NCBI GenBank assembly: GCA_025455225.1
Contig: JALOMY010000001.1
Coordinates: forward strand, 1 to 44,560
Direction of reading: 5' to 3'
Length of the DNA stretch: 44,560 bases
Origin: Cyclobacteriaceae bacterium
GTDB lineage: Bacteria > Bacteroidota > Bacteroidia > Cytophagales > Cyclobacteriaceae
The position numbers were made by a program, and so were the translations under genes. How positions within the stretch are numbered: position 1 is the first letter of the stretch; each line of letters opens with the position of its first letter. Positions 1 through 8,650 of the stretch are shown here, in pieces. The notes below the pieces were generated by a model. That model saw only the letters and a list, made by a program, of their open reading frames with translations, did not search any database and had not been told where the DNA came from.

Positions 1-153
1 GAATGTGTTCATCCTCATCCTTCCATTACCGAAGGTATACAGGAATGCGTTCGGATGTTATTAGGTAAGTCGTTGTTCAAACCATCCGTGTTGACGGGTA
101 AACTTACTTGCAGAACTTGTTGTAACGGAGTGTATTCTAATATTGAGTTTTAG
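1..153 (+). CDS. C-terminal end of a dihydrolipoyl dehydrogenase-like flavoprotein (5' partial)
   Basis: An open frame runs from base 1 to a TAG at 151-153 and gives the last 50 residues of a protein that begins outside the window. It contains an HPHPSITEGIQE motif. That matches the dimerisation-domain end of pyridine nucleotide-disulfide oxidoreductases, where the HPHP/HAHPT histidine helps form the active site of the partner subunit in dihydrolipoamide dehydrogenase (E3). The tail after the motif, with CRTCC, is longer and more Cys-rich than I would expect. The family call is fairly firm. The assignment to the 2-oxoacid dehydrogenase E3 subunit is an inference, because the FAD and redox-cysteine parts are not in view. 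Confidence 0.65.
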   Translation, partial: ECVHPHPSITEGIQECVRMLLGKSLFKPSVLTGKLTCRTCCNGVYSNIEF

Positions 154-174
154 TCTATGTAATTTCGAAATTCT

Positions 175-750
175 ATGCGTTCAATTCTTGTCTTGGTGGC
201 TGGTTTATTGGCGGGAATAGCTTCAGATGCTTACGCCCAGGTTTGGTTTAAAAGCAGGCCTAAGAAAACAATTTACGAGGAAGTTGACCTGGAACAAATG
301 ATCAGGCGCTACTTTGGCAAAGAAGTACAAACTGTTAGTTCAATTGAAGGTATTTATTCGGTAACCTGTATAATCACCAAGAAAGGTTATAATTTGTTTA
401 CCGGGCAAGAACAGGAGCGCATTATCGAACGAAAGGAAAATTATGCACGCGTGGCTATCTTAAAAGACTGGCCGGGTTCCAACCGTGATTTTATTGAGGT
501 ATCGATGAGTTATCACCTGGCAAACAAATATCCTATTGTCGGCACGTTTGAAGTTATGCTGGAAGGTGGGGGCTATGTGTATACACACATCGAACCCGAT
601 GGAGAAAAATTAAATTTTACGATGTTGTACGATAATATGGATATGATTGAGGGTGAATTTTCAAAAGTGCAACGCAGGAAGACGATTACTTATAATCTTT
701 CTTATATGAAAATATACCCGAAAGCCAATGAACTTAATGTGCTTCGGTAA
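175..750 (+). CDS. secreted protein of unknown function
   Basis: 191 residues with a clear N-terminal signal peptide: hydrophobic residues 3-17 and a likely cleavage after AYA before Q22. The mature part is a beta-rich, mixed-charge domain with no motif I recognise and no further membrane segment, so it is probably periplasmic or outer-membrane associated. It starts 21 bases after the upstream lpd-like gene on the same strand and may be cotranscribed with it. It ends six bases before the convergent deiodinase-like gene. Function unknown. Confidence 0.7.
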   Translation: MRSILVLVAGLLAGIASDAYAQVWFKSRPKKTIYEEVDLEQMIRRYFGKEVQTVSSIEGIYSVTCIITKKGYNLFTGQEQERIIERKENYARVAILKDWPGSNRDFIEVSMSYHLANKYPIVGTFEVMLEGGGYVYTHIEPDGEKLNFTMLYDNMDMIEGEFSKVQRRKTITYNLSYMKIYPKANELNVLR

Positions 751-756
751 CAGGAT

Positions 757-1446
757 TTAATACCAGATTGATATTTCATCAATACTTTTACGTTCCAATT
801 CAGGAACATACGTTTCTTCAGCCGGGTATCCAACTGGAATCAATAAGAATGGACGTTCATTTTCAGGTCGATTAAGAATTTTGGTAAGGAAATTCATCGG
901 GCTTGGTGTGTGCGTTAAAGCCACGAGTCCTGCATGATGAATGGCGGCCAATAAAAATCCACAGGCTATTCCAACCGATTCGTTAACATAGTAGTTATTT
1001 ATCTTCGATCCTGCGGAATTCAGATCATAGGCTTTTTTGAAAACAACAATAAGATACGGAGCTGTTTCCAGGAATGGTTTATGCCAATCGGTTTGAAGCG
1101 GACGCAAATCGTTTAACCACTCATCACTCATGCGGCTGGAATAACTATCATATTCTTCTTTTTCAGCAGCTTCCCGTATTCTCTTTTTAAGTTCAGGATC
1201 GGTAACAATGCAAAAAGTCCACGGTTGTTTATGGGCGCCCGATGGTGCCGTACCAGCTGCACGAATAATATTCCTTACAACTTCGGCTGGAACGGGTTTA
1301 TTTGAGAAATCACGAACACTCCTGCGCAAATTTATATATTCATAAAAGTCCTTACTCCGCTGCAGCATTTCCGGTTCATAAAATGGTTTGGTTTGGTAGC
1401 GGATAAACGGAAATCCATCGATCCATTTTTTATCTAGGGCATTCAT
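757..1446 (-). CDS. iodotyrosine deiodinase-like FMN nitroreductase-family protein
   Basis: 229 residues, soluble, with no signal peptide or anchor. The nitroreductase fold is indicated by RRSVRDFSNKPVP (41-53) and the FMN-binding GTAPSGAHKQPW (65-76). The sequence resembles animal iodotyrosine deiodinase (IYD) along its whole length: the active-site-lid residues Glu, Tyr and Lys of human IYD (E157, Y161, K182) occur here with identical spacing as E98, Y102 and K123. Characterised IYDs use FMN to remove halogen reductively from halotyrosines, and bacterial homologues are known. It lies 72 bases downstream of hisIE on the same strand and could be read through from the his operon, but a functional link to histidine is not evident. 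The alternative is a general nitroreductase or a BluB-like enzyme; the intact triad argues for IYD. Confidence 0.85.
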   Translation of the reverse strand: MNALDKKWIDGFPFIRYQTKPFYEPEMLQRSKDFYEYINLRRSVRDFSNKPVPAEVVRNIIRAAGTAPSGAHKQPWTFCIVTDPELKKRIREAAEKEEYDSYSSRMSDEWLNDLRPLQTDWHKPFLETAPYLIVVFKKAYDLNSAGSKINNYYVNESVGIACGFLLAAIHHAGLVALTHTPSPMNFLTKILNRPENERPFLLIPVGYPAEETYVPELERKSIDEISIWY

Positions 1447-1518
1447 TGCTGAAAGGTACTTAATTGGGATTTAATAATCCGGTTGTTGCATAATCAACCC
1501 AGTAGACAGTTCAAGGCG

Positions 1519-2109
1519 TTAACGATGCCGCTGCTGAAGAACTTTTTCAACCTCGTTAAGCGATGTGTTTTTTGCTGAAAGCAATACCAGGAAATGATAC
1601 ATCAGATCGGCAGCTTCGTTAAGGAATTTTTGCTGGTCATTGTCTTTGGATTCAATCACAAGTTCAACGGCTTCTTCACCAACCTTTTGTGCAATTTTAT
1701 TGATACCGGATTGAAACAAAGAGGTGGTGTAGGATCCATCTTTAGGATTGGATTTTCTGTTTTGGATAACATGCTCCAGTTTGCTCAGGTTCCATTCCTG
1801 GTTTGATTCATTAAAGCAGGTATCGGCACCGGTATGACAGACAGCACCTGATGGATTGACTTTGATAAGTAAAGTATCATTATCACAATCCGGAATTATC
1901 TCAACCAACTCTAAAAAATTCCCTGAGGTTTCTCCTTTGGTCCACAGCCGCTGTTTAGAGCGGCTGAAAAAAGTCACTCGTTTTTCCCGTATGGTGGTTT
2001 GATAAGCTTCATTATTCATGAATCCTAACATCAATACTTTATGGGTAGTAGCATCCTGAATAATGCAGGGTAAGAGACCGTTGAGTTTGTTGAAATTAAG
2101 TTCATTCAT
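1519..2109 (-). CDS. hisIE: bifunctional phosphoribosyl-AMP cyclohydrolase / phosphoribosyl-ATP pyrophosphatase HisIE
   Basis: 196 residues, cytoplasmic, steps 2 and 3 of histidine synthesis. The N-terminal HisI domain (about 1-110) shows the metal-binding DCDND (74-78) and the zinc cysteines C91 and C98 in CHTGADTC. The C-terminal HisE domain (about 110-196) shows the MazG-like helices KVGEEAVE (142-149) and EAADLMYH (165-172). Length and domain order are normal for the fused protein. It is the last gene of the his operon and its ATG overlaps the end of hisF by four bases, which suggests translational coupling. Confidence 0.97.
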   Translation of the reverse strand: MNELNFNKLNGLLPCIIQDATTHKVLMLGFMNNEAYQTTIREKRVTFFSRSKQRLWTKGETSGNFLELVEIIPDCDNDTLLIKVNPSGAVCHTGADTCFNESNQEWNLSKLEHVIQNRKSNPKDGSYTTSLFQSGINKIAQKVGEEAVELVIESKDNDQQKFLNEAADLMYHFLVLLSAKNTSLNEVEKVLQQRHR

Positions 2110-2861
2110 AAACGTACTGGAATTTGGTGTTTGCTAAGAAATTGTTTGAGCTCTGGAATTTTAATTTCTCCAAAATGAAATACGCTGGCCGCCAGGGCTG
2201 CATCGGCCTTTCCAAGCGTAAAGACATCTGCAAAGTGACCCATTGTGCCTGCACCACCTGATGCAATAACCGGAATGGTAAGAAGTTCGTAAAGTTTAGA
2301 AAGGGGATCGATGGCATAACCATTCTTCGTCCCATCGTGATTCATGCTGGTAAACAGAATCTCACCTGCACCCCGTTCCTGTCCTTCTTTTACCCATGAG
2401 AATAATTTCTTTTCAGTTGGGTTCTTACCACCATGGGTATGTACTATCCAGGCATTATCAATTTTGCGTGCATCAACTGCCAACACTATGCATTGTGCCC
2501 CAAATGCTCTCGAGAGATCATCAATCAATTCAGGCTTTCGTACAGCCGATGAATTAACACTTACTTTATCGGCACCGGCCTCCAGTAAAGGCGCTACATC
2601 GTGTACGGAACTAATGCCGCCACCCACAGTAAAAGGTATATTAATATGTAAGGCAATTTCTTTAACCAGTTTGGATAAGGTTTTTCGCTCTTCCTGCGTA
2701 GCCGAAATGTCAAGAAATACCAATTCATCAGCTCCTTGTTCGGCATAGGCGGAAGCCAATTCTACCGGGTCACCGGCATCTCGAAGGTTAACGAAGTTTA
2801 TGCCTTTTACCGTTCGGCCGTCTTTAATATCGAGACACGGAATAATTCTCTTGGTCAGCAT
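2106..2861 (-). CDS. hisF: imidazole glycerol phosphate synthase cyclase subunit HisF
   Basis: 251 residues, a (beta/alpha)8 barrel that uses ammonia supplied by HisH to convert PRFAR into imidazole glycerol phosphate and AICAR. The N-terminal RIIPCLDIKDGRTVKG contains the general base or acid D11, and the second catalytic aspartate is D130 in LAVDARK. The phosphate-binding GGG and SGGAG loops are visible at about 80-82 and 223-227. It starts six bases after hisA and overlaps hisIE by four bases. Length is standard and nothing is unusual. Confidence 0.98.
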   Translation of the reverse strand: MLTKRIIPCLDIKDGRTVKGINFVNLRDAGDPVELASAYAEQGADELVFLDISATQEERKTLSKLVKEIALHINIPFTVGGGISSVHDVAPLLEAGADKVSVNSSAVRKPELIDDLSRAFGAQCIVLAVDARKIDNAWIVHTHGGKNPTEKKLFSWVKEGQERGAGEILFTSMNHDGTKNGYAIDPLSKLYELLTIPVIASGGAGTMGHFADVFTLGKADAALAASVFHFGEIKIPELKQFLSKHQIPVRL

Positions 2862-2867
2862 AACGGG

Positions 2868-3590
2868 TTAATCAAGATAAAACGATTTTAATTCTTCCAG
2901 TTTGACGCGGCCTTCATAAATGGCTTTGCCTATAATGACTCCATACACATGAAGCGACTTTAATTTATTGAGGTCGTTCACTGAGCTAACTCCACCACTG
3001 GCAATCAGCTTTATCCCGGGAAATCGATTCATGAGGTATTCGTACAATGAAAAATTGGGACCCGACAACATTCCATCGGTTTGAATATCCGTACAGGTTA
3101 CATGATTAATTGCAATGGATTGATATTGTTCGATGAAGTCTTCAATAGAAATCGAAGAGGTTTCTGACCAACCATGAATAGCAATTTTCCTTTCCCTGAC
3201 ATCGGCACTCAAGATGATTTTATCGGCACCAAATTCATTAGCCCAAATATGTACTTTTTCAGGTTCTTTTACGGCAATGCTGCCCAGGTTGACTTGTTTG
3301 GCCCCGGTTTCCAGGATCTGTCGAATTTCAGTTTTTGTTTTTATCCCCCCTCCAAAATCCACATGAAGGTTAGTATGCCGGCATATGGCTTCAAGTGTTT
3401 TCCAATTCATTACTTTTCCGTGTCGGGCACCATCCAGATCAACCAGGTGAAGGTATTGTAATCCGTCATCTTCAAACATGCGGGCAACTTCAACCGGGTT
3501 TTCATTATATACCTTGGTTTGATTGTAATCTCCCTGTGAAAGCCGCACACATTTTCCGTCAATTATATCAATGGCAGGAATGATTAACAT
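2868..3590 (-). CDS. hisA: ProFAR isomerase HisA
   Basis: 240 residues, a (beta/alpha)8 barrel and half-barrel paralogue of HisF. It converts ProFAR to PRFAR, the fourth step of the pathway. The start IIPAIDIIDGKCVRLSQGDY carries the catalytic D8, and the second catalytic aspartate is D130 in LSADVRE. Phosphate-binding glycines are seen in FGGGIK (79-84) and in ASGGVSS near the C-terminus. The gene sits between hisH (three bases upstream) and hisF (six bases downstream). Confidence 0.98.
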   Translation of the reverse strand: MLIIPAIDIIDGKCVRLSQGDYNQTKVYNENPVEVARMFEDDGLQYLHLVDLDGARHGKVMNWKTLEAICRHTNLHVDFGGGIKTKTEIRQILETGAKQVNLGSIAVKEPEKVHIWANEFGADKIILSADVRERKIAIHGWSETSSISIEDFIEQYQSIAINHVTCTDIQTDGMLSGPNFSLYEYLMNRFPGIKLIASGGVSSVNDLNKLKSLHVYGVIIGKAIYEGRVKLEELKSFYLD

Positions 3591-3593
3591 AGG

Positions 3594-4181
3594 TTATGAT
3601 AATTTTAAGAAGTCGAGCAATACCTGTTCACCTGCTCGTGCTGATTTTTCCGGATGAAACTGCACGGCATAGAAATTATCCTTCTTCATGGCTGCACTGA
3701 AAGGAACCGAATATTGGCAAATGGCCGATGTAAACGGATTAACCGGAACATAATAGCTGTGTACAAAATAAAACTCCTTGTTTTCCAGAATGGGATTCAA
3801 CCAGCCATTGGTCAGGGTTAGTTGATTCCATCCCATATGGGGTACCTTGAAGTTTTTATCGGGTTTAAACTGAAGCACATTTTCATTAAAAATTCCAAGG
3901 CAAGGTGTATCATTTTCTTCAGAATGGGTACACATCAATTGCATGCCCAGGCAAATACCCAGCACAGGTTGTTTTAAATTGCGAATAACATCATCGAGCC
4001 TTTTATCTTTAAGATACTTCATTGTAGTACTGGCTTCACCTACACCCGGAAAAATTACTTTTTCGGCAGAAAGAATTTCTTCGCTCTTATCGGTAATATG
4101 GTAGGTAATATTTAATCGCTCCAGAGCATACGATACCGATTGAATGTTGCCGGCATTATATTTTATGATAGCCACCTTCAT
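3594..4181 (-). CDS. hisH: imidazole glycerol phosphate synthase glutaminase subunit HisH
   Basis: 195 residues, a class I glutamine amidotransferase that hydrolyses glutamine and channels ammonia to HisF. The catalytic triad is visible: C77 in the nucleophile elbow GICLGMQLM, and H176 and E178 in QFHPEKS. The oxyanion-strand loop appears as PGVGEAS (45-51). The start codon overlaps the end of hisB by four bases (ATGA arrangement), so translation of the two is probably coupled. Confidence 0.98.
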   Translation of the reverse strand: MKVAIIKYNAGNIQSVSYALERLNITYHITDKSEEILSAEKVIFPGVGEASTTMKYLKDKRLDDVIRNLKQPVLGICLGMQLMCTHSEENDTPCLGIFNENVLQFKPDKNFKVPHMGWNQLTLTNGWLNPILENKEFYFVHSYYVPVNPFTSAICQYSVPFSAAMKKDNFYAVQFHPEKSARAGEQVLLDFLKLS

Positions 4182-5293
4182 AGAGTCCCTTTGGTTGATG
4201 GTAATTGATTGCCTTCCCGTTTGATGGCCATCCGTATGGCTTTGGCGAAGGCTTTGAATACCGATTCGATTTTATGATGTTCATTTGTTCCTTCCGCCTT
4301 GATGTTTAGATTGCACTTTGCGGTGTCTGAAAAGGATTTGAAAAAGTGAAAAAACATTTCAGTGGGCATTTCCCCGATCTTTTCGCGTTTAAATTCAGCA
4401 TTCCAAACCAACCAGGGCCGGCCTCCAAAATCAATTCCTACCTGCGCCAGGCAGTCGTCCATTGGTAAAAGGAATCCATACCGTTCAATTCCCCGTTTAT
4501 CACCCATTGCTTTTAAGAAAGCATCACCCAGGGCAAGTGCAGTGTCTTCAATCGTATGGTGTTCATCGATGTGTAAATCACCTTTAACTGCAATCATGAG
4601 ATCAATGTTTCCGTGCCTCGAAAGCTGATCCAGCATATGATCAAAGAATCCAAGCCCGGTATTAATTGATGACTTGCCTGTACCATCCAGGTTAATCTCG
4701 ATTTGAATGTCGGTTTCTTTGGTTGTTCTTCGTACATGAGCTTTACGTGGAGGATAAACAAGAAAATCGAAAATAGCTTTCCAGTCGGTAGTAATTAAAG
4801 AACATGTTTCTCTCACTTCATTGATCTTATCAGATAAAGTACCATGATCGATCAGAATGGCCTTACAGCCAAGATTCTTTGCCATTTGGGCATCAGTAAT
4901 CCGGTCACCGATTACATAGGAATTCTTTAAATCGTAGTCTCCATGCAGAAATTCAGTGAGCATAGCAATCCCTGGTTTACGGGTAGGTTTATTTTCATGA
5001 GGGAAGGAGGGATCAATGAATATCTTTGAAAAAGTAACACCTTCACCTTCAAATGTTTTTAGAATTTTGTGTTGAGCCGGCCAGAATGTTTCTTCCGGAA
5101 ACGAGGATGTACCCAATCCATCCTGGTTGCTGACCATTACCAGCTCATAATCGCACGATTCTGCAATTGCACTTAACCAACGGAAGACACCGGGAAAAAA
5201 TTCAAGCTTTTCCAGGCTGTCGATTTGCTGATCGGGAGGTTCGAGAATTAAGGTGCCATCGCGGTCGATAAACAATACTTTTTTCATGATCAT
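4178..5293 (-). CDS. hisB: bifunctional histidinol-phosphatase / imidazoleglycerol-phosphate dehydratase HisB
   Basis: 371 residues. The N-terminal HAD phosphatase domain (about 1-175) has the nucleophile motif DRDGT (D10 and D12 from this start), SNQ (55-57) and GDR.TD (129-134). The C-terminal IGP dehydratase domain (about 183-371) has the manganese-binding DEHHTIEDT and FFHFFKSF motifs. It catalyses steps 6 and 8 of the pathway. The zinc-loop cysteines of the enterobacterial phosphatase domain are absent here: the loop at about 94-107 reads DPSFPHENKPTRKP. A second ATG two codons in (base 5287) gives the more typical start MKKVLFIDRDG. It begins five bases after hisC and overlaps hisH by four bases. 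Confidence 0.97.
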   Translation of the reverse strand: MIMKKVLFIDRDGTLILEPPDQQIDSLEKLEFFPGVFRWLSAIAESCDYELVMVSNQDGLGTSSFPEETFWPAQHKILKTFEGEGVTFSKIFIDPSFPHENKPTRKPGIAMLTEFLHGDYDLKNSYVIGDRITDAQMAKNLGCKAILIDHGTLSDKINEVRETCSLITTDWKAIFDFLVYPPRKAHVRRTTKETDIQIEINLDGTGKSSINTGLGFFDHMLDQLSRHGNIDLMIAVKGDLHIDEHHTIEDTALALGDAFLKAMGDKRGIERYGFLLPMDDCLAQVGIDFGGRPWLVWNAEFKREKIGEMPTEMFFHFFKSFSDTAKCNLNIKAEGTNEHHKIESVFKAFAKAIRMAIKREGNQLPSTKGTL

Positions 5294-5298
5294 CTGCT

Positions 5299-6339
5299 TT
5301 AGTTAGACTCCGAATACAAAATCAGTTTCTCAATCAATTGATCATTCTCAAGTGATGTTCCGATGGTTATACGGAGACAATCCTGACACAATACAACGGA
5401 AGAACGGTCGCGTACAATAATGCTATGATGCATCAGGTAATTATAAATGGATTTTGCATTTGCCATTCTGACCAACAAAAAATTTGCATCTGAGGGAAAT
5501 ACGGTTTGTACAATCGGAAGTTGTATTAAACGGTTTACAAGTCTTTCCCGTTCCTGGCGAATTATGTTGACTTGTTTGTTTTTTTCAACTTCCTTATCGA
5601 GTTGTTCTAAAACGATTTGTTGAGTGATTGAATTGATATTATACGGATATTTGATTTTGTTCAGTATGTTGATAATGGCTTCAGAAGCGAAAGCCATCCC
5701 TAATCTTAACCCAGCCAGGCCCCATGCTTTAGATAGTGTTTGCATCACAACCAGATTAGGAAACCTGGATAATATAGGAATAAACCCCTCATCGTCCGTA
5801 AAGTCAATGTAAGCTTCATCAATAACTACAATACCTTTGAATTGCTTAAGTAATTCCATGATTATTTCTTTATCCAAAAGATTACCGGATGGATTATTGG
5901 GCGAACAAAGAAATATCAACTTGAGAGATGAGTCTATTTTGGAATAGAGATCATCCGGGTTCAGTTGAAATTGAGAAGTAAGAAGTGATTTTTTAACAGC
6001 AACATCATTAATACTGGCGCATACAGAATACATTCCATAAGTGGGTTCTGCAATAAGAATAGAATCTTTACCGGGTTCACAGAAGGCACGTATCAGCAAA
6101 TCAATTGCTTCATCGCTTCCATTTCCGATAAATATTTGTTCAGCTTTGATTTTTTTGATGCCCCCAATTTTGTCTTTGAGTTTGATCTGCATGGGATCTG
6201 GGTACCGATGATAAAGGGACGGGAATGGATTTTCATTAGCATCCAGATAAATATCAGCAACCCCCTTAAATTCATCTCGGGCAGTAGAGTAGGGTTTGAG
6301 TTGTATGATGTTTGGTCGAACCAGGGAAAGTATATCCAT
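5299..6339 (-). CDS. hisC: histidinol-phosphate aminotransferase HisC
   Basis: 346 residues, a fold-type I PLP enzyme that transfers an amino group from glutamate to imidazole acetol phosphate. The PLP lysine is K204 in TLSKAWGLAGLRLG, D174 and Y177 lie in DEAY, and the substrate-side DANENP motif is at 33-38. The SPNNPSG cofactor motif is at 146-152. The gene starts three bases after hisD and is followed after five bases by hisB. Length and motifs are normal for HisC. Confidence 0.97.
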   Translation of the reverse strand: MDILSLVRPNIIQLKPYSTARDEFKGVADIYLDANENPFPSLYHRYPDPMQIKLKDKIGGIKKIKAEQIFIGNGSDEAIDLLIRAFCEPGKDSILIAEPTYGMYSVCASINDVAVKKSLLTSQFQLNPDDLYSKIDSSLKLIFLCSPNNPSGNLLDKEIIMELLKQFKGIVVIDEAYIDFTDDEGFIPILSRFPNLVVMQTLSKAWGLAGLRLGMAFASEAIINILNKIKYPYNINSITQQIVLEQLDKEVEKNKQVNIIRQERERLVNRLIQLPIVQTVFPSDANFLLVRMANAKSIYNYLMHHSIIVRDRSSVVLCQDCLRITIGTSLENDQLIEKLILYSESN

Positions 6340-6342
6340 TTT

Positions 6343-7644
6343 CTAAATGTTTTTTGACATTTTATCTAAATAGTTTAACCGTATGCTTACAGCTTGCTTA
6401 TGCGCCTCCAGCAATTCGGCTTCTGCCATCTTTTCCACAACAGGGCCAATATTCCTGATCCCTTCCTCCGAGACTTCCTGAAACGTGATGTATTTAAGGA
6501 AACTTTCAACCGAAACCCCTGCATAGGCTTTGGCATATCCATTAGTTGGCAGGGTGTGATTCGTTCCGGAGGCATAATCACCTATTGATTCGGGTGAATA
6601 GGAACCAATGAAAACCGAACCTGCATTCGTAATTTTTTCAGCTTGTTCCCGGGCATTTTGAGTTGCAATAATTAAATGCTCGGGTGCATATTCATTGATG
6701 AATTCCTCCGCTTCCGATTCAGAATCAAAGATCACAATGCGGCTGTGTTGTAACGCTTGTTCAGCAATTGATTTTCTGGGCAATGAATTCAGTTGCCTGG
6801 ATAACTCAGTTTGTATGGAAGTCAAAATATTTTCATTCGGTAAAACCAGCATTACCTGGCTATCGGCTCCATGTTCAGCTTGCGAAAGTAAATCAGCAGC
6901 AATGAAGGAGGGAATCGAAGAGTCATCGGCCCAAACTAGAACTTCAGATGGACCGGCCGGTAAATCAATTGCTATACCTTCCTGGCTGACCAATTGCTTG
7001 GCTTTAGTAACATACTGGTTTCCCGGACCAAAAATTTTTGATACGCGTGGAATACTCTCCGTGCCATAAGCCAATGCACCAATGGCTTGCGCACCTCCTG
7101 CCTTGCAAATACGCGTTACACCTGTAAGATGAGCTGCATACAGAATGGCAGGATTGATTTTCCCTGATTGATCAGGAGGGGAGCAAAGAATTATTTCGGC
7201 ACATCCGGCAATCCGTGCAGGTATGGCAAGCATAAGTACAGTAGAGAATAAGGGGGCTGTTCCACCCGGTATGTAAATTCCCACCTTCTCAATAGGCACC
7301 CCTTTTCGCCAGCACGTTATACCGGGCATTGTTTCGATTATTTTTACTTTTCGAAGCTGAGCTCGGTGAAATTTTTCTATGTTGTCTGCGGCCTGGTTAA
7401 TGGCCTTTTTCAAATCCTTTGAAACTAGTTCGATTCCCTCTTTTAGTTCCGCTTCATCAACCATTAACGATGTTAATTCTGCTTTGTCGAACTGGGCAGC
7501 AAATTCTTTCAAAGCCTGGTCACCGGATTGTCTAACGCGGTTAAAAATATTACGCACGGAACTTTCAAGATAATCCAGTTCCAATTCAGGTCGTTGGGTT
7601 AATGTGTTCCAGGTGGATCGGGGAGGATTATTATATACTTTCAT
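6343..7644 (-). CDS. hisD: histidinol dehydrogenase HisD
   Basis: 433 residues, a zinc enzyme that oxidises L-histidinol to L-histidine in two NAD-dependent steps. All key residues are visible at a constant offset of minus four from the E. coli enzyme: zinc ligands Q255, H258, D356 and H415, and the catalytic pair E322-H323 in APEHLI. The conserved DLPAGPSEVLV loop is at 227-237. The gene lies 14 bases downstream of hisG, the largest gap inside the operon, and three bases upstream of hisC. Confidence 0.98.
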   Translation of the reverse strand: MKVYNNPPRSTWNTLTQRPELELDYLESSVRNIFNRVRQSGDQALKEFAAQFDKAELTSLMVDEAELKEGIELVSKDLKKAINQAADNIEKFHRAQLRKVKIIETMPGITCWRKGVPIEKVGIYIPGGTAPLFSTVLMLAIPARIAGCAEIILCSPPDQSGKINPAILYAAHLTGVTRICKAGGAQAIGALAYGTESIPRVSKIFGPGNQYVTKAKQLVSQEGIAIDLPAGPSEVLVWADDSSIPSFIAADLLSQAEHGADSQVMLVLPNENILTSIQTELSRQLNSLPRKSIAEQALQHSRIVIFDSESEAEEFINEYAPEHLIIATQNAREQAEKITNAGSVFIGSYSPESIGDYASGTNHTLPTNGYAKAYAGVSVESFLKYITFQEVSEEGIRNIGPVVEKMAEAELLEAHKQAVSIRLNYLDKMSKNI

Positions 7645-7658
7645 AATTTTAGCCGCAT

Positions 7659-8543
7659 TTATAAAATCATTTTTTCAATCGGAATTACCAGGATGCCCTC
7701 GGCACCAAGGGCCTTCATCTGATCGATCTTTTCCCAGAAATCATTCTCATCGACAACTGAGTGTAAAGAGCTCCAGCCTTTTTTTGCCAGGGGAAGAATG
7801 GTAGGGCTTTTCATTCCGGGAATAATACGAGTAATTGGTTCAATGGCTTCATTCGGGCAATTCAATAAGATGTATTTATTGTTTTTCGCTTTTTGAACGG
7901 CTTCAATGCGGAATAGAAGTTTATCCAAAATGGATTGTTTCGCTGCACTTAAATCCGGGCCTGCAATCAAAACAGCTTCTGAACGTAAAACAACTTCAAC
8001 TTCTTTAAGTCCGTTGCTGAGTAAAGTGCTGCCGGTACTTACAATATCGCATATAGCATCTGCTAGTCCTATGCCTGGTGCAATTTCTACCGAGCCGCTG
8101 ATTTCATGAATTCCTGCTTGAATGTTATTTTGTTCTAGAAACTGGCGAACAATAAATGGGTAGGAGGTAGCAATGTTTTTACCATTGAACCATTGAATAT
8201 TGGTGTACTCAACCGATCGGGGCACTGCCAGGGATAACCGGCATATCCCGAAATTGAGCCGATTAACAAGTTTATTATTTTTTTGTTTTTCGATGAACAC
8301 ATTTTCACCAACTATACCGGCATCAGCCACGCCATCTTCAACATATTGAGGAATATCATCATCGCGAAGGAAGAGCAGTTCAACCGGAAAGTTTACGGCT
8401 TTGGTTTTGAGCTGGTCTTTTCCGTTTGAGAATCTCAGACTGCTTTCTTTTAATAATTGGATGGATCCTTCCTGTAGCCGACCTGATTTCTGGACGGCAA
8501 TTCGCACTATTTCTGTTTCCATTTTATCGTTTAGCATAGCCAT
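7659..8543 (-). CDS. hisG: ATP phosphoribosyltransferase HisG, long form
   Basis: 294 residues, first enzyme of histidine synthesis, joining PRPP and ATP. The N-terminal catalytic core includes VQKSGRLQ (17-24) and the PRPP-binding signature GLADAICDIVSTGSTL (159-174). The C-terminal ACT-like regulatory domain (about 220-294, from ILLNCP to VIPIEKM) marks the long hexameric form, which in known members is feedback-inhibited by histidine and does not need HisZ. The start may instead be the ATG at 8522, giving METEIVRIAVQKSGR. It follows the attenuator, so expression is probably controlled both by attenuation and allosterically. Confidence 0.97.
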   Translation of the reverse strand: MAMLNDKMETEIVRIAVQKSGRLQEGSIQLLKESSLRFSNGKDQLKTKAVNFPVELLFLRDDDIPQYVEDGVADAGIVGENVFIEKQKNNKLVNRLNFGICRLSLAVPRSVEYTNIQWFNGKNIATSYPFIVRQFLEQNNIQAGIHEISGSVEIAPGIGLADAICDIVSTGSTLLSNGLKEVEVVLRSEAVLIAGPDLSAAKQSILDKLLFRIEAVQKAKNNKYILLNCPNEAIEPITRIIPGMKSPTILPLAKKGWSSLHSVVDENDFWEKIDQMKALGAEGILVIPIEKMIL

Positions 8544-8577
8544 ATTCGGATATTCAGTTTATAAGTTTGTATTAAAC

Positions 8578-8611
8578 AAAAAAGGCCTGCCGGATCGCGG
8601 CAAGCCTTTTT
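8578..8611 (-). terminator. his attenuator terminator hairpin
   Basis: On the minus strand this is a 13-bp stem with one G-U pair (arms at 8598-8610 and 8580-8592), a five-base loop and a run of six U at its 3' side. It is therefore a textbook intrinsic terminator. It lies between the leader-peptide stop codon and hisG, where it would end transcription before the structural genes unless an alternative pairing forms. Seen directly by base pairing; its role as an attenuator is inferred from position and the His-rich leader. Confidence 0.9.
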
Positions 8612-8650
8612 AAAAGTCTTATCTCCAGGTTAAACCATAAAGCTGCCACG
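8598..8650 (-). promoter_or_regulatory. possible antiterminator pairing of the his leader RNA
   Basis: The leader segment GGCAGCUUU (bases 8647-8639, codons 21-23 of the leader peptide) can pair with AAAGGCUUGCC in the 5' arm of the terminator (8609-8599), with one bulged U and one G-U pair. A ribosome stalled on the His codons would cover bases upstream of this segment and leave it free, so the terminator would be prevented. A ribosome that reaches the stop codon would cover it. A weaker upstream partner, GGUAGCCA in codons 4-7, could pair with the same segment. The pairings were worked out by eye, not by energy calculation. Confidence 0.55.

Noticed and set aside
2102..2335. 77-codon minus-strand frame inside hisF
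   Set aside because: It lies entirely within hisF in another frame, and hisF has all expected motifs.
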